Positions 22,601 through 35,543 of a DNA stretch of 64,000 nt are shown in pieces (the first letter of the stretch is position 1; every line of letters starts with the position of its first letter). The notes beneath the pieces were generated by a model. That model saw only the letters and a program-made list of their open reading frames with translations, made no database searches and had not been told where the DNA came from. Position numbers and translations under genes: made by a program. This DNA comes from Euryodendron excelsum (taxonomy: Eukaryota > Streptophyta > Magnoliopsida > Ericales > Pentaphylacaceae): contig CM065377.1 in NCBI GenBank assembly GCA_033060915.1, forward strand, positions 32,305,183 to 32,369,182, written 5' to 3'.

Positions 22601-24327
22601 GAGAGGGGGAAGATGCGTAAACTTAAATAGAGAGCTTACTTTGTATCTTCTTTATTTTACTTTGCTTTGCGCCCTTTGTTTTTCTTGCTTGCTTTTGTTG
22701 CTTCGGTCCTTGCTTCGCATCAGTCTTCGAGAAGTTGTCTTCAATCTTCGGGAGCTTCGAAGTTGCAGCACTTCAAGTCTTCAATGGAGGCTTTGAGGCT
22801 AGTGTACAAGTGTATAAGAGTGTATGTGAGTGTATAGGAGCCTAGGGTTTATGTATGGAGGCTAAGGTTTGGAAAACCTAAAGGAGACTAGGGTTTAGAG
22901 AGGCTACGAGCTCTGTATATCGAATAATACGGTTTTCAGACTGAGTTTGCAGACCTTTTTTCACGCTGGAAGAGGCTTTGTGTTTATAGAGAGAAGAATG
23001 ACCTGGCGCCTGTTATAGTGGCGCCAGACTAAAAATCCTTCTGGAGCCACTAGTAGTGGCGTAAAGCCAAAATTTGGCCTGGCGTGGCTCCAGCCACTTA
23101 GGAAAGTTTTAAGGTTGGCAAGCAATGTATCTTCACAAGATTTGGGAGCCTATACTAGTGACTACCATGCAATTTTTAGCTTGGCTTCACTGGGAGTGAC
23201 TTTGGAAGGTTCGGGAATGATTTGAAGGGGTCGGGAGTGACCTAAAAGGCCGGAAGGAGCTAGGAAGCCTTAGAGTAGGGTTCCAGGGGTAATGGAATTG
23301 AAAAAGAATCATAAGATTTGTCGGAAGGGTTGACTGGGCCATTAGGGGCAACACGGTCAATTGGGCCAAAAAGTTGCCGGGACGGACTCATAATGTCTCG
23401 GAAGAAGACTCGAGATTTGGAAACATTATTTAGAATGTTCCCAAAGGTTACTGGTTTAGTACTCAGAGTCGGTGTGGTCGAAAAAGGCGACCGGCACACT
23501 AGGGGCAAAACGATCATTTTGCACTGGGTTTGGGATGATCTTGGAAGGGTGGATTGACTGTTCTGAGGACTTAGGTACTATCTTGAGAAACGTGTCAAAA
23601 ATGGCCCTAGGGGCAGTTTGGTAATTTTTCACTGGAGTGGGCTAGCAGACACTGGTGTTGACTTGGGTTTTGAGTGTTTCCGCCACTTTGACGGCGATCC
23701 GGTAATATAGGGGTTTGTTGGCAATTCTCTATATTGACCTGTTTACGAGTATTTCCGTTACTCTGACGGTTACGATGTTTGCGAGTATTTTTGCTACTTT
23801 GACGGTTCGCGATCATTCCCGATACTGCCTGATCTCAAGAAGCTGCTAGATGGACTTAGCGCATGAAGAATCAACTTTCTTGAAAGGAGTGCCAAAATGG
23901 ACATTTCTGCATTGGCGGGCTAGCAGGCGCCAAAGGTGAATCGTTCTACTATCTCGGGGACTTGGGCTCTCGTCCCGGTCGACAGGTTTAAAGAGAGTTA
24001 CCGTTTCGAAGAACTTTCTTTTAAAAACGCGCCAGACAGGATAGACTTACTGCCTCGAGGAATCAACTTTCTTGAGGGAGGGATTGGAATTGGAATTGGA
24101 TTTGAAAAGGGGATTTGCCATCTTCGAGAAGATGTGTCTATTGGAATTGGACCGAACAATACCCACGAGGGTATTTTAGTTGTTTTGCCTCTATTCGGGC
24201 CTGGCGGGCCTGCGAAGCGATAAATTGACTAGATTAGGATTGAAAAACTGGAATACGCCCATATTGACTTGAACTCAAGTCTGGACGGACCGGAGACTGA
24301 TAAGCGGGCAAAAATGGGGTGCTTACA
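19620..24327 (-). mobile_element. Solo LTR, 4,708 bp, Tat-type Ty3/Gypsy family
   Basis: Begins TGTTGTGCTCAGATTTTTC and ends GGGGTGCTTACA, flanked by the perfect 5-bp duplication ATCTC (19615-19619 and 24328-24332). In its own orientation (minus strand) it starts TGTAAGCACCCC and ends GAGCACAACA, matching the LTR at 47232-51997. It contains, in minus orientation, U3 with about 156-bp modules (23300-23560), palindromes (22995-23100), a TATA box (22981-22988), and a long U5 whose transcript strand is nearly free of G (about 20200-22080). No internal region or second LTR is present, so it arose by LTR-LTR recombination. It carries no gene. Confidence 0.9.
22981..22988 (-). promoter_or_regulatory. 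TATA box of the solo LTR
   Basis: TATAAACA on the minus strand, at the position equivalent to the TATA boxes at 48903 and 46737 in the plus-oriented LTRs. Confidence 0.65.
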
Positions 24328-24590
24328 ATCTCGGAGATCAGTTATCTTTGATAACCTTAAGTTAGAGTCCTGGCGACCGCATTTCAATTAGACTTCGATA
24401 TCATCATCTCAGAGATTAGTTATCTCCGATAATCTTAAGTCAGAGTAAAAACAACTACATTCCGGTCAAAATCCAGTGACATCTTCCTGGAGATCAGCCA
24501 TCTCTCATCACCTTAAGCTGAAGTCCAGGCAACCATATCCTAGTCGGACTCTGATGACATCATCTTAGAATTTAGTCATCTCCGATCACT
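24328..24590. repeat. Minisatellite-like array, right piece
   Basis: Starts with the right-hand ATCTC target duplication and continues with units such as GATAACCTTAAGTTAGAGTC, CTGGCGACCGCAT and GGACTCTGATGACATCATC. It stops at about 24590, where chromovirus gag sequence begins. Confidence 0.8.
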
Positions 24591-24594
24591 ACCA

Positions 24595-26031
24595 GCACCA
24601 CACATCATCATTAGCTCGAGTCTCCATGGAGGCTTGAAAGGAGAAAGGATTATGTTATGATTATGATGAAAAGTTTCTTAGGGGCCATAAATGTCAGAGG
24701 AAACAATTGTATCTATTAGAAGGAGAAGAAATGAAGAACTAGAAGATAGGGAAGATTTAGTAGAAGACCTGATTAAGGAAAGACAAGAAGAAGAAGCTTC
24801 CTAGATTTCTATCTATACATACTTTTGAGAAAAGACAAGAAGGAGAGCAATACGAGAACTTTTAAGGAAGTTGTTTTACCAGTCAATCATCTAAAGGCTA
24901 CATTATTGCATCTGAGAATTTTGTGAATCTTCTTTTGCTATGGTATATTTTATAAGTGATATTTTTTTGAGAGGGAGGACCTAGGGTTTTTTTTTCTTTT
25001 ATATACATCTTGTGTACAACAGATGGGGCCTCCTTTTGCAACAAATTATTTTCTTATCAGAAAAAAAGATCTCTGTCTATGCTATATCTGGATCTGCATC
25101 CTTCAAAACTATGACAGTAAAGGGAACATCAAGAAGAAATTGATCATCTTATTGATTGATTATGGAAGTACATATAACTTCCTAGACCCAAATGTGGCCA
25201 AAAAACTTATTGCTACTTATAAATGACCAATCCTTTAACTGTATTTATGGCAGATGGCATTAAGGTCTGCAGTATTTCTATTTATAGGAATTGTAATTGG
25301 GAAATGCAAGGTATAAGATTCAATGCAGAGATGAGGATTCTACTATTAGGAAGCTGTGACATGGTCCTTGGGATATAATGGTTGGCCACACAAGGCCTTA
25401 TCACTTGGGACTTTAAGAACCTGCTGATGGATTTTACTTAAAATGGGAGAAGGCATGTTCTGAGAGGCTGCAAAAATGGTAATTTTTAGATATAGGAAGC
25501 CAGCAAGTGGAGAAGCTAGCAAACAAACAAAAGCAAGGTATGGTGGCTCAGTTGTGTTTGATCCAAGCCATTGATGAAGGGCCAAAATCCAATCCAGAAT
25601 TAGAACAATGATTGGTAGAAGACCATGATCTGTTCTCATAACCAAAGGGGCTTCCACCAAAAAGGCAACATGACCACAAGATCATCTTACAACCAAGAAG
25701 CTCTCCTACCAGTGTAAGGCCCTATAGATATCCCCATTTCTAGAAAAATGAGATTGAGAAAATAGTTATAGAGATGCTTGAGTCTGGGTAATTCATAATA
25801 GCATTAGCCAATATTCTTTACCAGTTTTATTGGTTAAAAAAGACAACTCCTGGAGACTTTGCATTGACTATAGGGCATTAAATCAAATCACTGTGAAAGA
25901 TAAGTTTCCTACTCTAGTTGTAGATGAACTGCTAGATGAACTCCATGAAGCAAAGTATTTCTCTAAGCTTGACCTGAGATTTGGTTATCACCAAATCAAG
26001 GTCCATGAGGAAGATATTCTTAAAATAGCCT
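24595..26031 (+). pseudogene. Chromovirus (Ty3/Gypsy) left half: gag end, protease, RT start
   Basis: Begins inside gag: a zinc-knuckle remnant with YDEKFLRGHKCQRKQLYLLE at about 24650-24715, with no 5' LTR or capsid region. Protease follows (LLIDYGSTYNFLDPNVAKKL, about 25136-25215; the Asp of the D-S/T-G motif is kept but Ser is now Tyr), then the MVLGIQWLATQG-like block (25360-25390). RT fingers begin [18 protein letters not shown] (25831) and break off at DILKIA (26031), where the CACTA is inserted. Several stops and frameshifts make it non-functional. The other half resumes at 42242. The chromodomain found there places it in the chromovirus clade, closest by eye to Tekay/Del types. Confidence 0.8.
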
Positions 26032-26047
26032 TACTACAAGAAAACGT

Positions 26048-26515
26048 ATTTTTTGCGACGGCTCAATGCCGTCGCAAATACTCTAATAGCCGTCGCAAAT
26101 ACCCATTTGCGACGGCTGAGCGTCGGCATTTAAGGCGACACAAATGGAGGGGTCGCAAATACTTTTTGCGACGGCCGTGCGACGGCATGGTGACCTTTTG
26201 CGACGGCGTGCCCCCGTCGCAAATAGAGTACGATGAACCAATTTTTTTTGCGACGGTATAATATGCCGTGGCCAATAAGACCTTTTGCGACGGATTAATT
26301 TCCGTCGCTAATGCTATTTTCATGGACTAAAATTTTAAAACGACCCCCATTTGCGACGGTTTTTGCCGTCGCGAATAATGGGTTTGTAATATGTATTCGC
26401 AGTCGTCTCAAGTATTTGCGACGGTTTATGCCGTCGCTAATACAATTGCGAAATAAATGATTTAAAATCGTCAAAGTATTTGCGACGGTATCTTGCCATC
26501 GCAAATACTTTCAGA
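26048..26515. repeat. Subterminal repeats, 3' end of the CACTA element
   Basis: Many direct and inverted copies of TTTGCGACGG / CCGTCGCAAATA, spaced roughly 20-60 bp, often as inverted pairs that could fold into hairpins. In En/Spm, subterminal repeats bind the small transposon protein; that role is inferred here. Confidence 0.85.
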
Positions 26516-27052
26516 AAAAAAAAAAAATTTTTTGCTCCATATTAGGCATGATTTTTGTAATTTGTTATTTACCCTGATAAAATGAACATTTAATATGATC
26601 AAAACTACTAAATTCAAACATTCAATAAAACCAAAATGCTTAAATAAATACTTAAGAAAATTAATAGTCTATTTTAATATACATATCCAAACAACAAATA
26701 AACAAACAATATTGTCTTCCACTAATATCCAAAACAAAACCAAAATACATACATAATCTCTCACAAAAAGAACAACCTAAATGAAAAATTCATACAACAA
26801 AAGAGAGTTTTAAGTCTATTACAACATAAGCCAATACAAAAAGACCATCCACCTATTCTTTATCAATAACCTGAAAAGAAGAAAATAAAACAATATTAGA
26901 TATGATAATGGCATAATAAATAAAATTAATAGATATGCATGTAATATATGGGTTTATTGAAATAAAAATGTAATTTACAATAATAAATGCAATATTCTTA
27001 AATTATAAAATCAAAAAACTTAAACATAATTAGTACAATTACGCAAAACGGT
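26516..27052. other. AT-rich CACTA interior, no gene
   Basis: Between the 3' subterminal repeats and the 184-bp array. AT-rich, no reading frame or repeat worth naming. Confidence 0.5.
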
Positions 27053-30000
27053 TATTCTAAAAAAACTAAGGAAAAGAGAGAAAAAAATATTGCTTCTCAC
27101 AAACCGGAACACCGGCGGCCGTGCTGTTCGTTCCCATACATCACTCGTGGCTAAATCTTACTACGTGTCGAGTTAGATGGAGTTCTGATCTCGTTTGTGT
27201 GTTTTAGTACCTAAACGACTCAAAAACACGTTATTCTCTAAAAAAAACTAAGGAAAAGAGAAGGAAAAATAATTAAATCTCTCAAACCGGGAATCTGGCA
27301 ACTGTGCCGTTCGTTCCCACACGTTACTCGTGCCTAAATCTTACTACATGTTGAGTTTGACGGAGTTCGGAGCTCGTTTGTGCAGTTAGGTATCCAAACA
27401 ACTTGAAAACACGTTATTTTCTTAAAAAAAAAACTAAGGAAAAAAGTGTTACATCTCCCAAACCGGGACTCCAGCGACCGAGCCGTTCGTTCCTACACGT
27501 CACTTGTGCCTAAATCTTACTATGTGTCGAGTTTCACGGAGATCTGAGCTCGTTTGTGGGTTTTAGTCCCCAAACAACTAGAAAACATGATTTCTTCTCA
27601 AAAAATTCTAAGGAAAAGAGAGGAAAAACTGTTACATCTCCCAAACCGGGACTCCGGTGACCGTGCCGTTCGTTCCTACACGTCACTCGTGCCTAAATCT
27701 TACTACGTGTCGAGTTTCACAGAGATCCGAGCTCGTTTGTGGGTTTTAGTACCCAAACGACAAGAAAACATGATTTTTTTTTAAAAAAACTCTAAGGAAA
27801 AGAGAGGAAAAACTGTTACATCTCCCAAACCGGGACTCCGGCGACCGTGCCGTTCGTTCCTACACGTCACTCGTGCCTAAATCTTACTACGTGTCGAGTT
27901 TCACAGAGATCCGAGCTCGTTTGTGGGTTTTAGTACCCAAACGACAAGAAAACATAATTTTTTCCTAAAAAAACTCTAAGGAAAAGAGAGGAAAAACTGT
28001 TACATCTCCCAAACCGGGACACCGGCGACCGTGCCGTTCGTTCCTACACGTCACTCGTGCCTAAATCATACTACGTGTCGAGTTTCACGGAGATCCGAGC
28101 TCGTTTGTGGGTTTTAGTACCCAAACGACAAGAAAACATAATTTTTTCCTAAAAAAACTCTAAGGAAAAGAGAGGAAAAACTGTTACATCTTCCAAACCG
28201 GGACTCCGGCGACCGTGCCGTTCGTTCCTACACGTCACTCGTGCCTAAATCTTACTGCGTGTCGAGTTTCACGGAGATCCGAGCTCGTTTGTGGGTTTTA
28301 GTACCCAAACGACAAGAAAACATGATTTTTTCTTAAAAAAACTCTAAGGAAAAGAGAGGAAAAACTGTTACATCTCCCAAACCGGGACTCCGGCGACCGT
28401 GCCGTTCGTTCCCACACGTCACTCGTGCCTAAATCTTACTACGTGTCGAGTTTCATAGAGATCCGAGCTCGTTTGTCGGTTTTAGTACCCAAACGACAAG
28501 AAAACATAATTTTTTCCTAAAAAAACTCTAAGGAAAAGAGAGGAAAAACTGTTACATCTCCCAAACCGGGACACCGGCGACCGTGCCGTTCGTTCCTACA
28601 CGTCACTCGTGCCTAAATCTTACTACGTGTCGAGTTTCACGGAGATCCGAGCTCGTTTGTGGGTTTTAGTACCCAAACGACAAGAAAACATAATTTTTTC
28701 CTAAAAAAACTCTAAGGAAAAGAGAGGAAAAACTGTTACATCTTCCAAACCGGGACTCCGGCGACCGTGCCGTTCGTTCCTACACGTCACTCGTGCCTAA
28801 ATCTTATTGCGTGTCGAGTTTCACGGAGATCCGAGCTCGTTTGTGGGTTTTAGTACCCAAACGACAAGAAAACATGATTTTTTCTTAAAAAAACTCTAAG
28901 GAAAAGAGAGGAAAAACTGTTACATCTCCCAAACCGGGACTCCGGCGACCGTGCCGTTCGTTCCTACACGTCACTCGTGCCTAAATCTTACTACGTGTCG
29001 AGTTTCACAGAGATCCGAGCTCGTTTGTGGGTTTTAGTACCCAAACGACAAGAAAACATAATTTTTTCCTAAAAAAACTCTAAGGAAAAGAGAGGAAAAA
29101 CTGTTACATCTCCCAAACCGGGACACCGGCGACCGTGCCGTTCGTTCCTACACGTCACTCGTGCCTAAATCTTACTACGTGTCGAGTTTCACAGAGATCC
29201 GAGCTCGTTTGTGGGTTTTAGTACCCAAACGACAAGAAAACATAATTTTTTCCTAAAAAAACTCTAAGGAAAAGAGAGGAAAAACTGTTACATCTTCCAA
29301 ACCGGGACTCCGGCGACCGTGCCGTTCATTCCTACACGTCACTCGTGCCTAAATCTTACTGCGTGTCGAGTTTCACGGAGATCCGAGCTCGTTTGTGGGT
29401 TTTAGTACCCAAACGACAAGAAAACATGATTTTTTCTTAAAAAAACTCTAAGGAAAAGAGAGGAAAAACTGTTACATCTCCCAAACCGGGACTCCGGCGA
29501 CCGTGCCGTTCGTTCCTACACGTCACTCGTGCCTAAATCTTACTACGTGTCGAGTTTCACAGAGATCCGAGCTCGTTTGTGGGTTTTAGTACCCAAACGA
29601 CAAGAAAACATTATTTTTTCCTAAAAAAACTCTAAGGAAAAGAGAGGAAAAACTGTTACATCTCCCAAACCGGGACACCGGCGACCGTGCCGTTCGTTCC
29701 TACACGTCACTCGTGCCTAAATCTTACTACGTGTCGAGTTTCATGGAGATCCGAGCTCGTTTGTGGGTTTTAGTACCCAAACGACAAGAAAACATAATTT
29801 TTTCCTAAAAAAACTCTAAGGAAAAGAGAGGAAAAACTGTTACATCTTCCAAACCGGGACTCCGGCGACCGTGCCGTTCGTTCCTACACGTCACTCGTGC
29901 CTAAATCTTATTGCGTGTCGAGTTTCACGGAGATCCGAGCTCGTTTGTGGGTTTTAGTACCCAAACGACAAGAAAACATGATTTTTTCTTAAAAAAACTC

Positions 30001-33000
30001 AAAGGAAAAGAGAAGAAAAACCGTTACATCTCTCAAACCGGGACTCCGGCGACCGTGCCGTTCATTCCTACACGTCACTCGTGCCTAAATCTTACTGCGT
30101 GTCGAGGTTCACGGAGATCCGAGCTCGTTTGTGGGTTTTAGTACCCAAACGACTAGAAAACATGATTTTTTCTTAAAAAAACTCTAAGGAAAAGAGAAGA
30201 AAAACCGTTACATCTCTCAAACCGGGGCTCCGGCGACCGTGCCGTTTGTTCCTACACGTCACTCGTGCCTAAATCTTACTACGTGCCGAGTTTCACGGAG
30301 ATCCGAGCTCGTTTGTCGGTTTTAGTACCCAAATGACAAGAAAACATGATTTTTTCCTAAAAAAACTCTAAGGAAAAGAGAGGAAAAACTGTTACATCTC
30401 CCAAACCGGGACTCCGGCGGTCGTGTCGTTCGTTCCTACACGTCACTCGTGCCTAAATCTTACTACGTGTCGAGTTTCACGGAGATCCGGGCTCGTTTGT
30501 TGGTTTTAGTACCCAAACGACAAGAAAACATAATTTTTTTCTAAAAAAACTCTAAGGAAAAGAGAGGAAAAACTGTTACATCTCCCAAACCGGGACTCCG
30601 GCGACCGTGCCGCTCGTTCCTACATGTCACTCGTGCCTAAATCTTACTACGTGTCGAGTTTCACGGAGATCCGAGCCCGTTTGTGGGTTTTAGTACCCAA
30701 ACGACAAGAAAACATAATTCTTTCCTAAAAAAACTCTAAGGAAAAGAGAGGAAAAACTGTTACATCTCCCAAACCGGGACTCCGGCGACCGTGGCGTTCG
30801 TTCCTACACGTCACTCCTGCCTAAATCTTACTACGTGTCGAGTTTCACGGAGATCCGAGCTCGTTTGTGGGTTTTAGTACCCAAACGACAAGAAAACATA
30901 ATTTTTTCCTAAAAAAACTCTAAGGAAAAGAGAGGAAAAACTGTTACATCTCCCAAACCGGGACTCCGGCGACCGTGCCGTTCATTCCTACACGTCACTC
31001 GTGCCTAAATCTTACTACGTGTCGAGTTTCACGGAGATCCGAGCTCGTTTGTGGGTTTTAGTACCCAAACGACAAGAAAACATAATTTTTTCCTAAAAAA
31101 ACTCTAAGGAAAAGAGAGGAAAAACTGTTACATCTCCCAAACCGGGACTCCGGCGACCGTGCCGTTCGTTCCTACACGTCACTCGTGCCTAAATCTTACT
31201 GCGTGTCGGGTTTCACGGAGATCCGAGCTCGTTTGTGGGTTTTAGTACCCAAACGACTAGAAAACATGTTTTTTTTCTAAAAAAAAACTCTAAGGAAAAG
31301 AGAAGAAAAAACCGTTACATCTCTCAAACCGGGGCTCCGGCGACCGTGCCGTTTGTTCCTACACGTCACTCGTGCCTAAATCTTACTACGTGCCGAGTTT
31401 CACGGAGATCCGAGCTCGTTTGTCGGTTTTAGTACCCAAATGACAAGAAAACATGATTTTTTCCTAAAAAAACTCTAAGGAAAAGAGAGGAAAAACTGTT
31501 ACATCTCTCAAACCGGGACTCCGGCGGCCGTGTCGTTTGTTCCTACACGTCACTCGTGCCTAAATCTTACTACGTGTCTAGTTTCACGGAGATCCGGGCT
31601 CGTTTGTGGGTTTTAGTACCCAAACGACAAGAAAACATAATTTTTTTCTAAAAAAACTCTAAGGAAAAGAGAGGAAAAACTGTTACATCTCCCAAACCGG
31701 GACTCCGGCGACCGTGCCGTTCATTCCTACACGTCACTCGTGCCTAAATCTTACTACGTGTCGAGTTTCACGGAGATCCGAGCTCGTTTGTGGGTTTTAG
31801 TACCCAAACGACAAGAAAACATAATTTTTTCCTAAAAAAACTCTAAGGAAAAGAGAGGAAAAACTGTTACATCTCCCAAACCGGGACTCCGGCGACCGTG
31901 CCGTTCGTTCCTACACGTCACTCGTGCCTAAATCTTACTGCGTGTCGGGTTTCACGGAGATCCGAGCTCGTTTGTGGGTTTTAGTACCCAAACGACTAGA
32001 AAACATGATTTTTTCTTAAAAAAACTCTAAGGAAAAGAGAAGAAAAACCGTTACATCTCTCAAACCGGGGCTCCGGCGACCGTGCCGTTTGTTCCTACAC
32101 GTCACTCGTGCCTAAATCTTACTACGTGCCGAGTTTCACGGAGATCCGAGCTCGTTTGTCGGTTTTAGTACCCAAATGACAAGAAAACATGATTTTTTCC
32201 TAAAAAAACTCTAAGGAAAAGAGAGGAAAAACTGTTACATCTCTCAAACCGGGACTCCGGCGGCCGTGTCGTTTGTTCCTACACGTCACTCGTGCCTAAA
32301 TCTTACTACGTGTCTAGTTTCACGGAGATCCGGGCTCGTTTGTGGGTTTTAGTACCCAAACGACAAGAAAACATAATTTTTTTCTAAAAAAAACTCTAAG
32401 GAAAAGAGAGGAAAAACTGTTACATCTCCCAAACCGGGACTCCGGCGACCGTGCCGTTCATTCCTACACGTCACTCGTGCCTAAATCTTACTACGTGTCG
32501 AGTTTCACGGAGATCCGAGCTCGTTTGTGGGTTTTAGTACCCAAACGACAAGAAAACATAATTTTTTCCTAAAAAAACTCTAAGGAAAAGAGAGGAAAAA
32601 CTGTTACATCTCCCAAACCGGGACTCCGGCGACCGTGCCGTTCGTTCCTACACGTCACTCGTGCCTAAATCTTACTACGTGTCGAGTTTCACGGAGATCC
32701 GAGCTCGTTTGTGGGTTTTAGTACCCAAACGACAAGAGAACATAATTTTTTCCTAAAAAAACTCTAAGGAAAAGAGAGGAAAAACTGTTACATCTCCCAA
32801 ACCGGGACTCCGGCGACCGTGCCGTTCGTTCCTACACGTAACTCGTGCCTAAATCTTACTACGTGTCGAGTTTCAAGGAGATCCGAGCTCGTTTGTGGGT
32901 TTTAGTACCCAAACGACAAGAAAACATGATTTTTTCTTAAAAAAACTCTAAGGAAAAGAGAAGAAAAACCGTTACATCTCTCAAACCGGGACTCCGGCGA

Positions 33001-33665
33001 CCGTGCCGTTCGTTCCTACACGTCACTCGTGCCTAAATCTTACTACGTGTCGAGTTTCACGGAGATCCGGGCTCGTTTGTGGGTTTTAGTACCCAAACGA
33101 CAAGAAAACATAATTTTTTTCTTAAAAAACTCTAAGGAAAAGAGAGGAAAAACTGTTACATCTCCCAAACCGGGACTCCGGCGACCGTGCCGTTCGTTCC
33201 TACACGTCACTCGTGCCGAAATCTTACTACGTGTCGAGTTTCACGGAGATCCGAGCTCGTTTGTGGGTTTTAGTACCCAAACGACAAGAAAACATAATTT
33301 TTTCCTAAAAAAACTCTAAGGAAAAGAGAGGAAAAACTGTTACATCTCCCAAACCGGGACTCCGGCGACCGTGCCGTTCGTTCCTACACGTCACTCGTGC
33401 TTAAATCTTACTACGTGTCGAGTTTCACGGAGATCCGAGCTCGTTTGTGGGTTTTAGTACCCAAACGACAAGAAAACATAATTTTTTTCTAAAAAAACTC
33501 TAAGGAAAAGAGAGGAAAAACTGTTACATCTCCCAAACCGGGACTCCGGCGACCGTGCCGTTCGTTCCTACACGTCACTCGTGCCTAAATCTTACTACGT
33601 GTTGATCAAGACAGACTCACAAACTTGTTTGTGGGTTTTAGTACCCAAATGACTACAAACACGTT
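27053..33665. repeat. 184-bp tandem array, about 36 copies, inside the CACTA
   Basis: Each unit carries TAAGGAAAAGAGAGGAAAAA, CAAACCGGGACTCCGGCGAC, CGTGCCGTTCGTTCC, TACGTGTCGAGTTTCACGGA and GGGTTTTAGTACCCAAACGA. Unit starts step by 184 bp (for example 27790, 27974, 28158). The left four units and the right edge are diverged; the middle is highly homogeneous. Higher-order structure is visible: a three-unit (552-bp) period at about 28000-29930, marked by CTTCCAAACC at 28191, 28743, 29295 and 29847, and a four-unit (736-bp) period farther right, marked by ACCGGGGCTCC at 31328 and 32064. Reading frames in it are repeat artefacts. Confidence 0.95.
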
Positions 33666-33935
33666 TTTTCCTAAATGAAACCTAATATGATAGCAGCATT
33701 TGAATTTTCAAGTATGATAATCAAGTAACAAATGTGAGGAAACAAGTGATAATACCTGCTCTGGTGGTGGAGGCAATGAAGCTGAATGAGGCAATGACGG
33801 TGAACGAGATGGTATATGATCGTCACCCACAGACTCAACTCGTACCTGGTGTCCGCTAGATGCATCCGGAACCTAAACACAATGAAATACTGTTAATTGC
33901 AATATCAAAAAAAAAAATAACATGTATAAAAATTG

Positions 33936-35543
33936 TTATTTTAAGAAATTCATCAATTGCATGGTGACCTGTCGGGTTGCATCTCCAGATAAGACACCGG
34001 CTTTCATCAATTGTAAGGTGACCTGTCGAGTGATCTCTTCTTTCAGCTCCTCTCGCAATTCCTCTTTCAAATTCTCTCGCAGCTCTTCTCTTAGCTCCTC
34101 TCGCAGACCCGTATGACACTGTGATGGACCAGTATCCTCCCCATAAACAGCAGCTCGAGATATGCCAGTGCCGTATGTGCGGCAATAGCCATGTCCATCG
34201 TCCCCAAAAACTTTGTGAAATATCTTGTTACGAGCATCATCCGTCCTTTGCTCCTCAGGTACCTTCTCTAGAAGTCGATTATATTCATCCTACACATCCA
34301 AAAGACAAATTAATTGACAATATGAAACAAATTTAAATACTAAAATTGCAATAAGTACTACTTACAATGTAGGGAACCACATCTGGGTCATTTACTCGGC
34401 GAGTCCTCAAGTAGACACTCATCTTGTCTGTTCGGTCCCCAGCCGCCTCCATCTAATTTAGCAAACATACAATATGATATGTGAATGCTTACAACCCAAA
34501 ACATAATAATAAGCGTTAATTTTCTTACGTATGTACCTCATGGCGTATTGTCGAGAACTGTGTCTTTCCAGTTGTATGAGGTGGGCCACGAAGCTCCCTA
34601 TTCGTTGAATTATTTTTTGCAATTGCCTACAATAGAACATATGTAAAATTAATGACATAAATATTCAATAAGGATGTTATTGCAAATGAATGTAATGACA
34701 TAAATACTTAAACCTTTGCCGCCTCGGTCCTCCAATAATCCACGAGCTCTCTCCAGTGATTTGGAAGGACACCATCAGGACAATCAGGATAGCGGTCCAA
34801 AATGTCTCGATATGGCGTAAAATGCTTTTTTTTGATATGGTACTTATGATCCTTCCATAACTTCGCACATTTATCCATGCAAACCGGTTTGTACTCATCC
34901 GGACAAGGTTCCAAATTACGCTATAAAAACATTAGTCATTAAACTGATAGATAAATATTACAGTTTTACTAATTGAAGAAACAATAACGTTTTTACCTTA
35001 ACATCCTGCCAAATCTGATCGATCAAATCAGAGGGTACTTGGGTCCAATCTGTATATATCAAGGGTACAATGTGACGCACTATGATGCCCAACTGCCCTG
35101 AGAGTTTGTTAACTTTTGTGTTCTCAATTGGGCACCACATCTTATCAAATACCACGTGATACTTGAAATCCTTGCTACCCCAGTCACGAATACCCAATGC
35201 CAAGCCTCGCCCTTTCTTTGAACACGATGAGGATGTCTCATTACCTGATGGCCCTGAAGCAAATGAATCTAAAATAATAATATAAATCAAAACATATGAT
35301 ATTAGTTGTTAGTTAAATGTGTGAACATTTATTAACTTAGTTTATACCTGATACAAGCGGCCGTGAGGATGTATCTGATGGTGCTAACCCTACTGCCTCA
35401 GCTGAAACAGTCGGTAGAGGAGGAGACGGTTGCAACATAGGTTGTTGAGATGGAACTGGTGGAGTAGTCTCCTCAGACTGAGATGTAAATGACTGCAATA
35501 CATCAGACACCGTCCGACCAGTAGACCTCTTCCTCTTTGACAT
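33936..35543 (-). CDS. CACTA second gene: Ptta/En/Spm plant transposase family (Transposase_24-like), six exons
   Basis: Exons on the minus strand inferred from GT-AG sites and frame: 35543-35348, 35268-34997, 34920-34714, 34626-34537, 34452-34366 and 34289-33936. They sum to 1206 nt, 401 residues, with no stop. The start MSKRKRSTGR is a basic nuclear-localisation-like segment; a Pro/Ser/Thr-rich stretch follows to about residue 65. The conserved core (about 85-330) includes WGSKDFKYHVVFDKMWCPI, WKDHKYHIKKKHF, the N-R-x5-HTTGK-like block and VFGDDGHGYCRTYG. The end (about 346-379) is a Leu/Glu/Arg heptad coiled coil, probably for oligomerisation. Family role: the small En/Spm-type protein that binds transposon ends. 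A further possible exon at 33872-33756 (VPDASSGHQVRVES) could replace the last residues if splicing uses a donor before VTMQLM. The ATG is 285 bp downstream of the TNP2 stop, same strand. Confidence 0.75.

Noticed and set aside
27554..33319. Repeated 60-96-residue reading frames on the + strand
   Set aside because: They recur with the 184-bp unit and contain the same translated repeat; there is no start context, domain or splice structure. They are repeat artefacts.
27053..33665. CRISPR-like regularly spaced repeat
   Set aside because: Units are contiguous and nearly identical over their whole length, with no variable spacers, in a plant transposon. This is a tandem satellite-type array.
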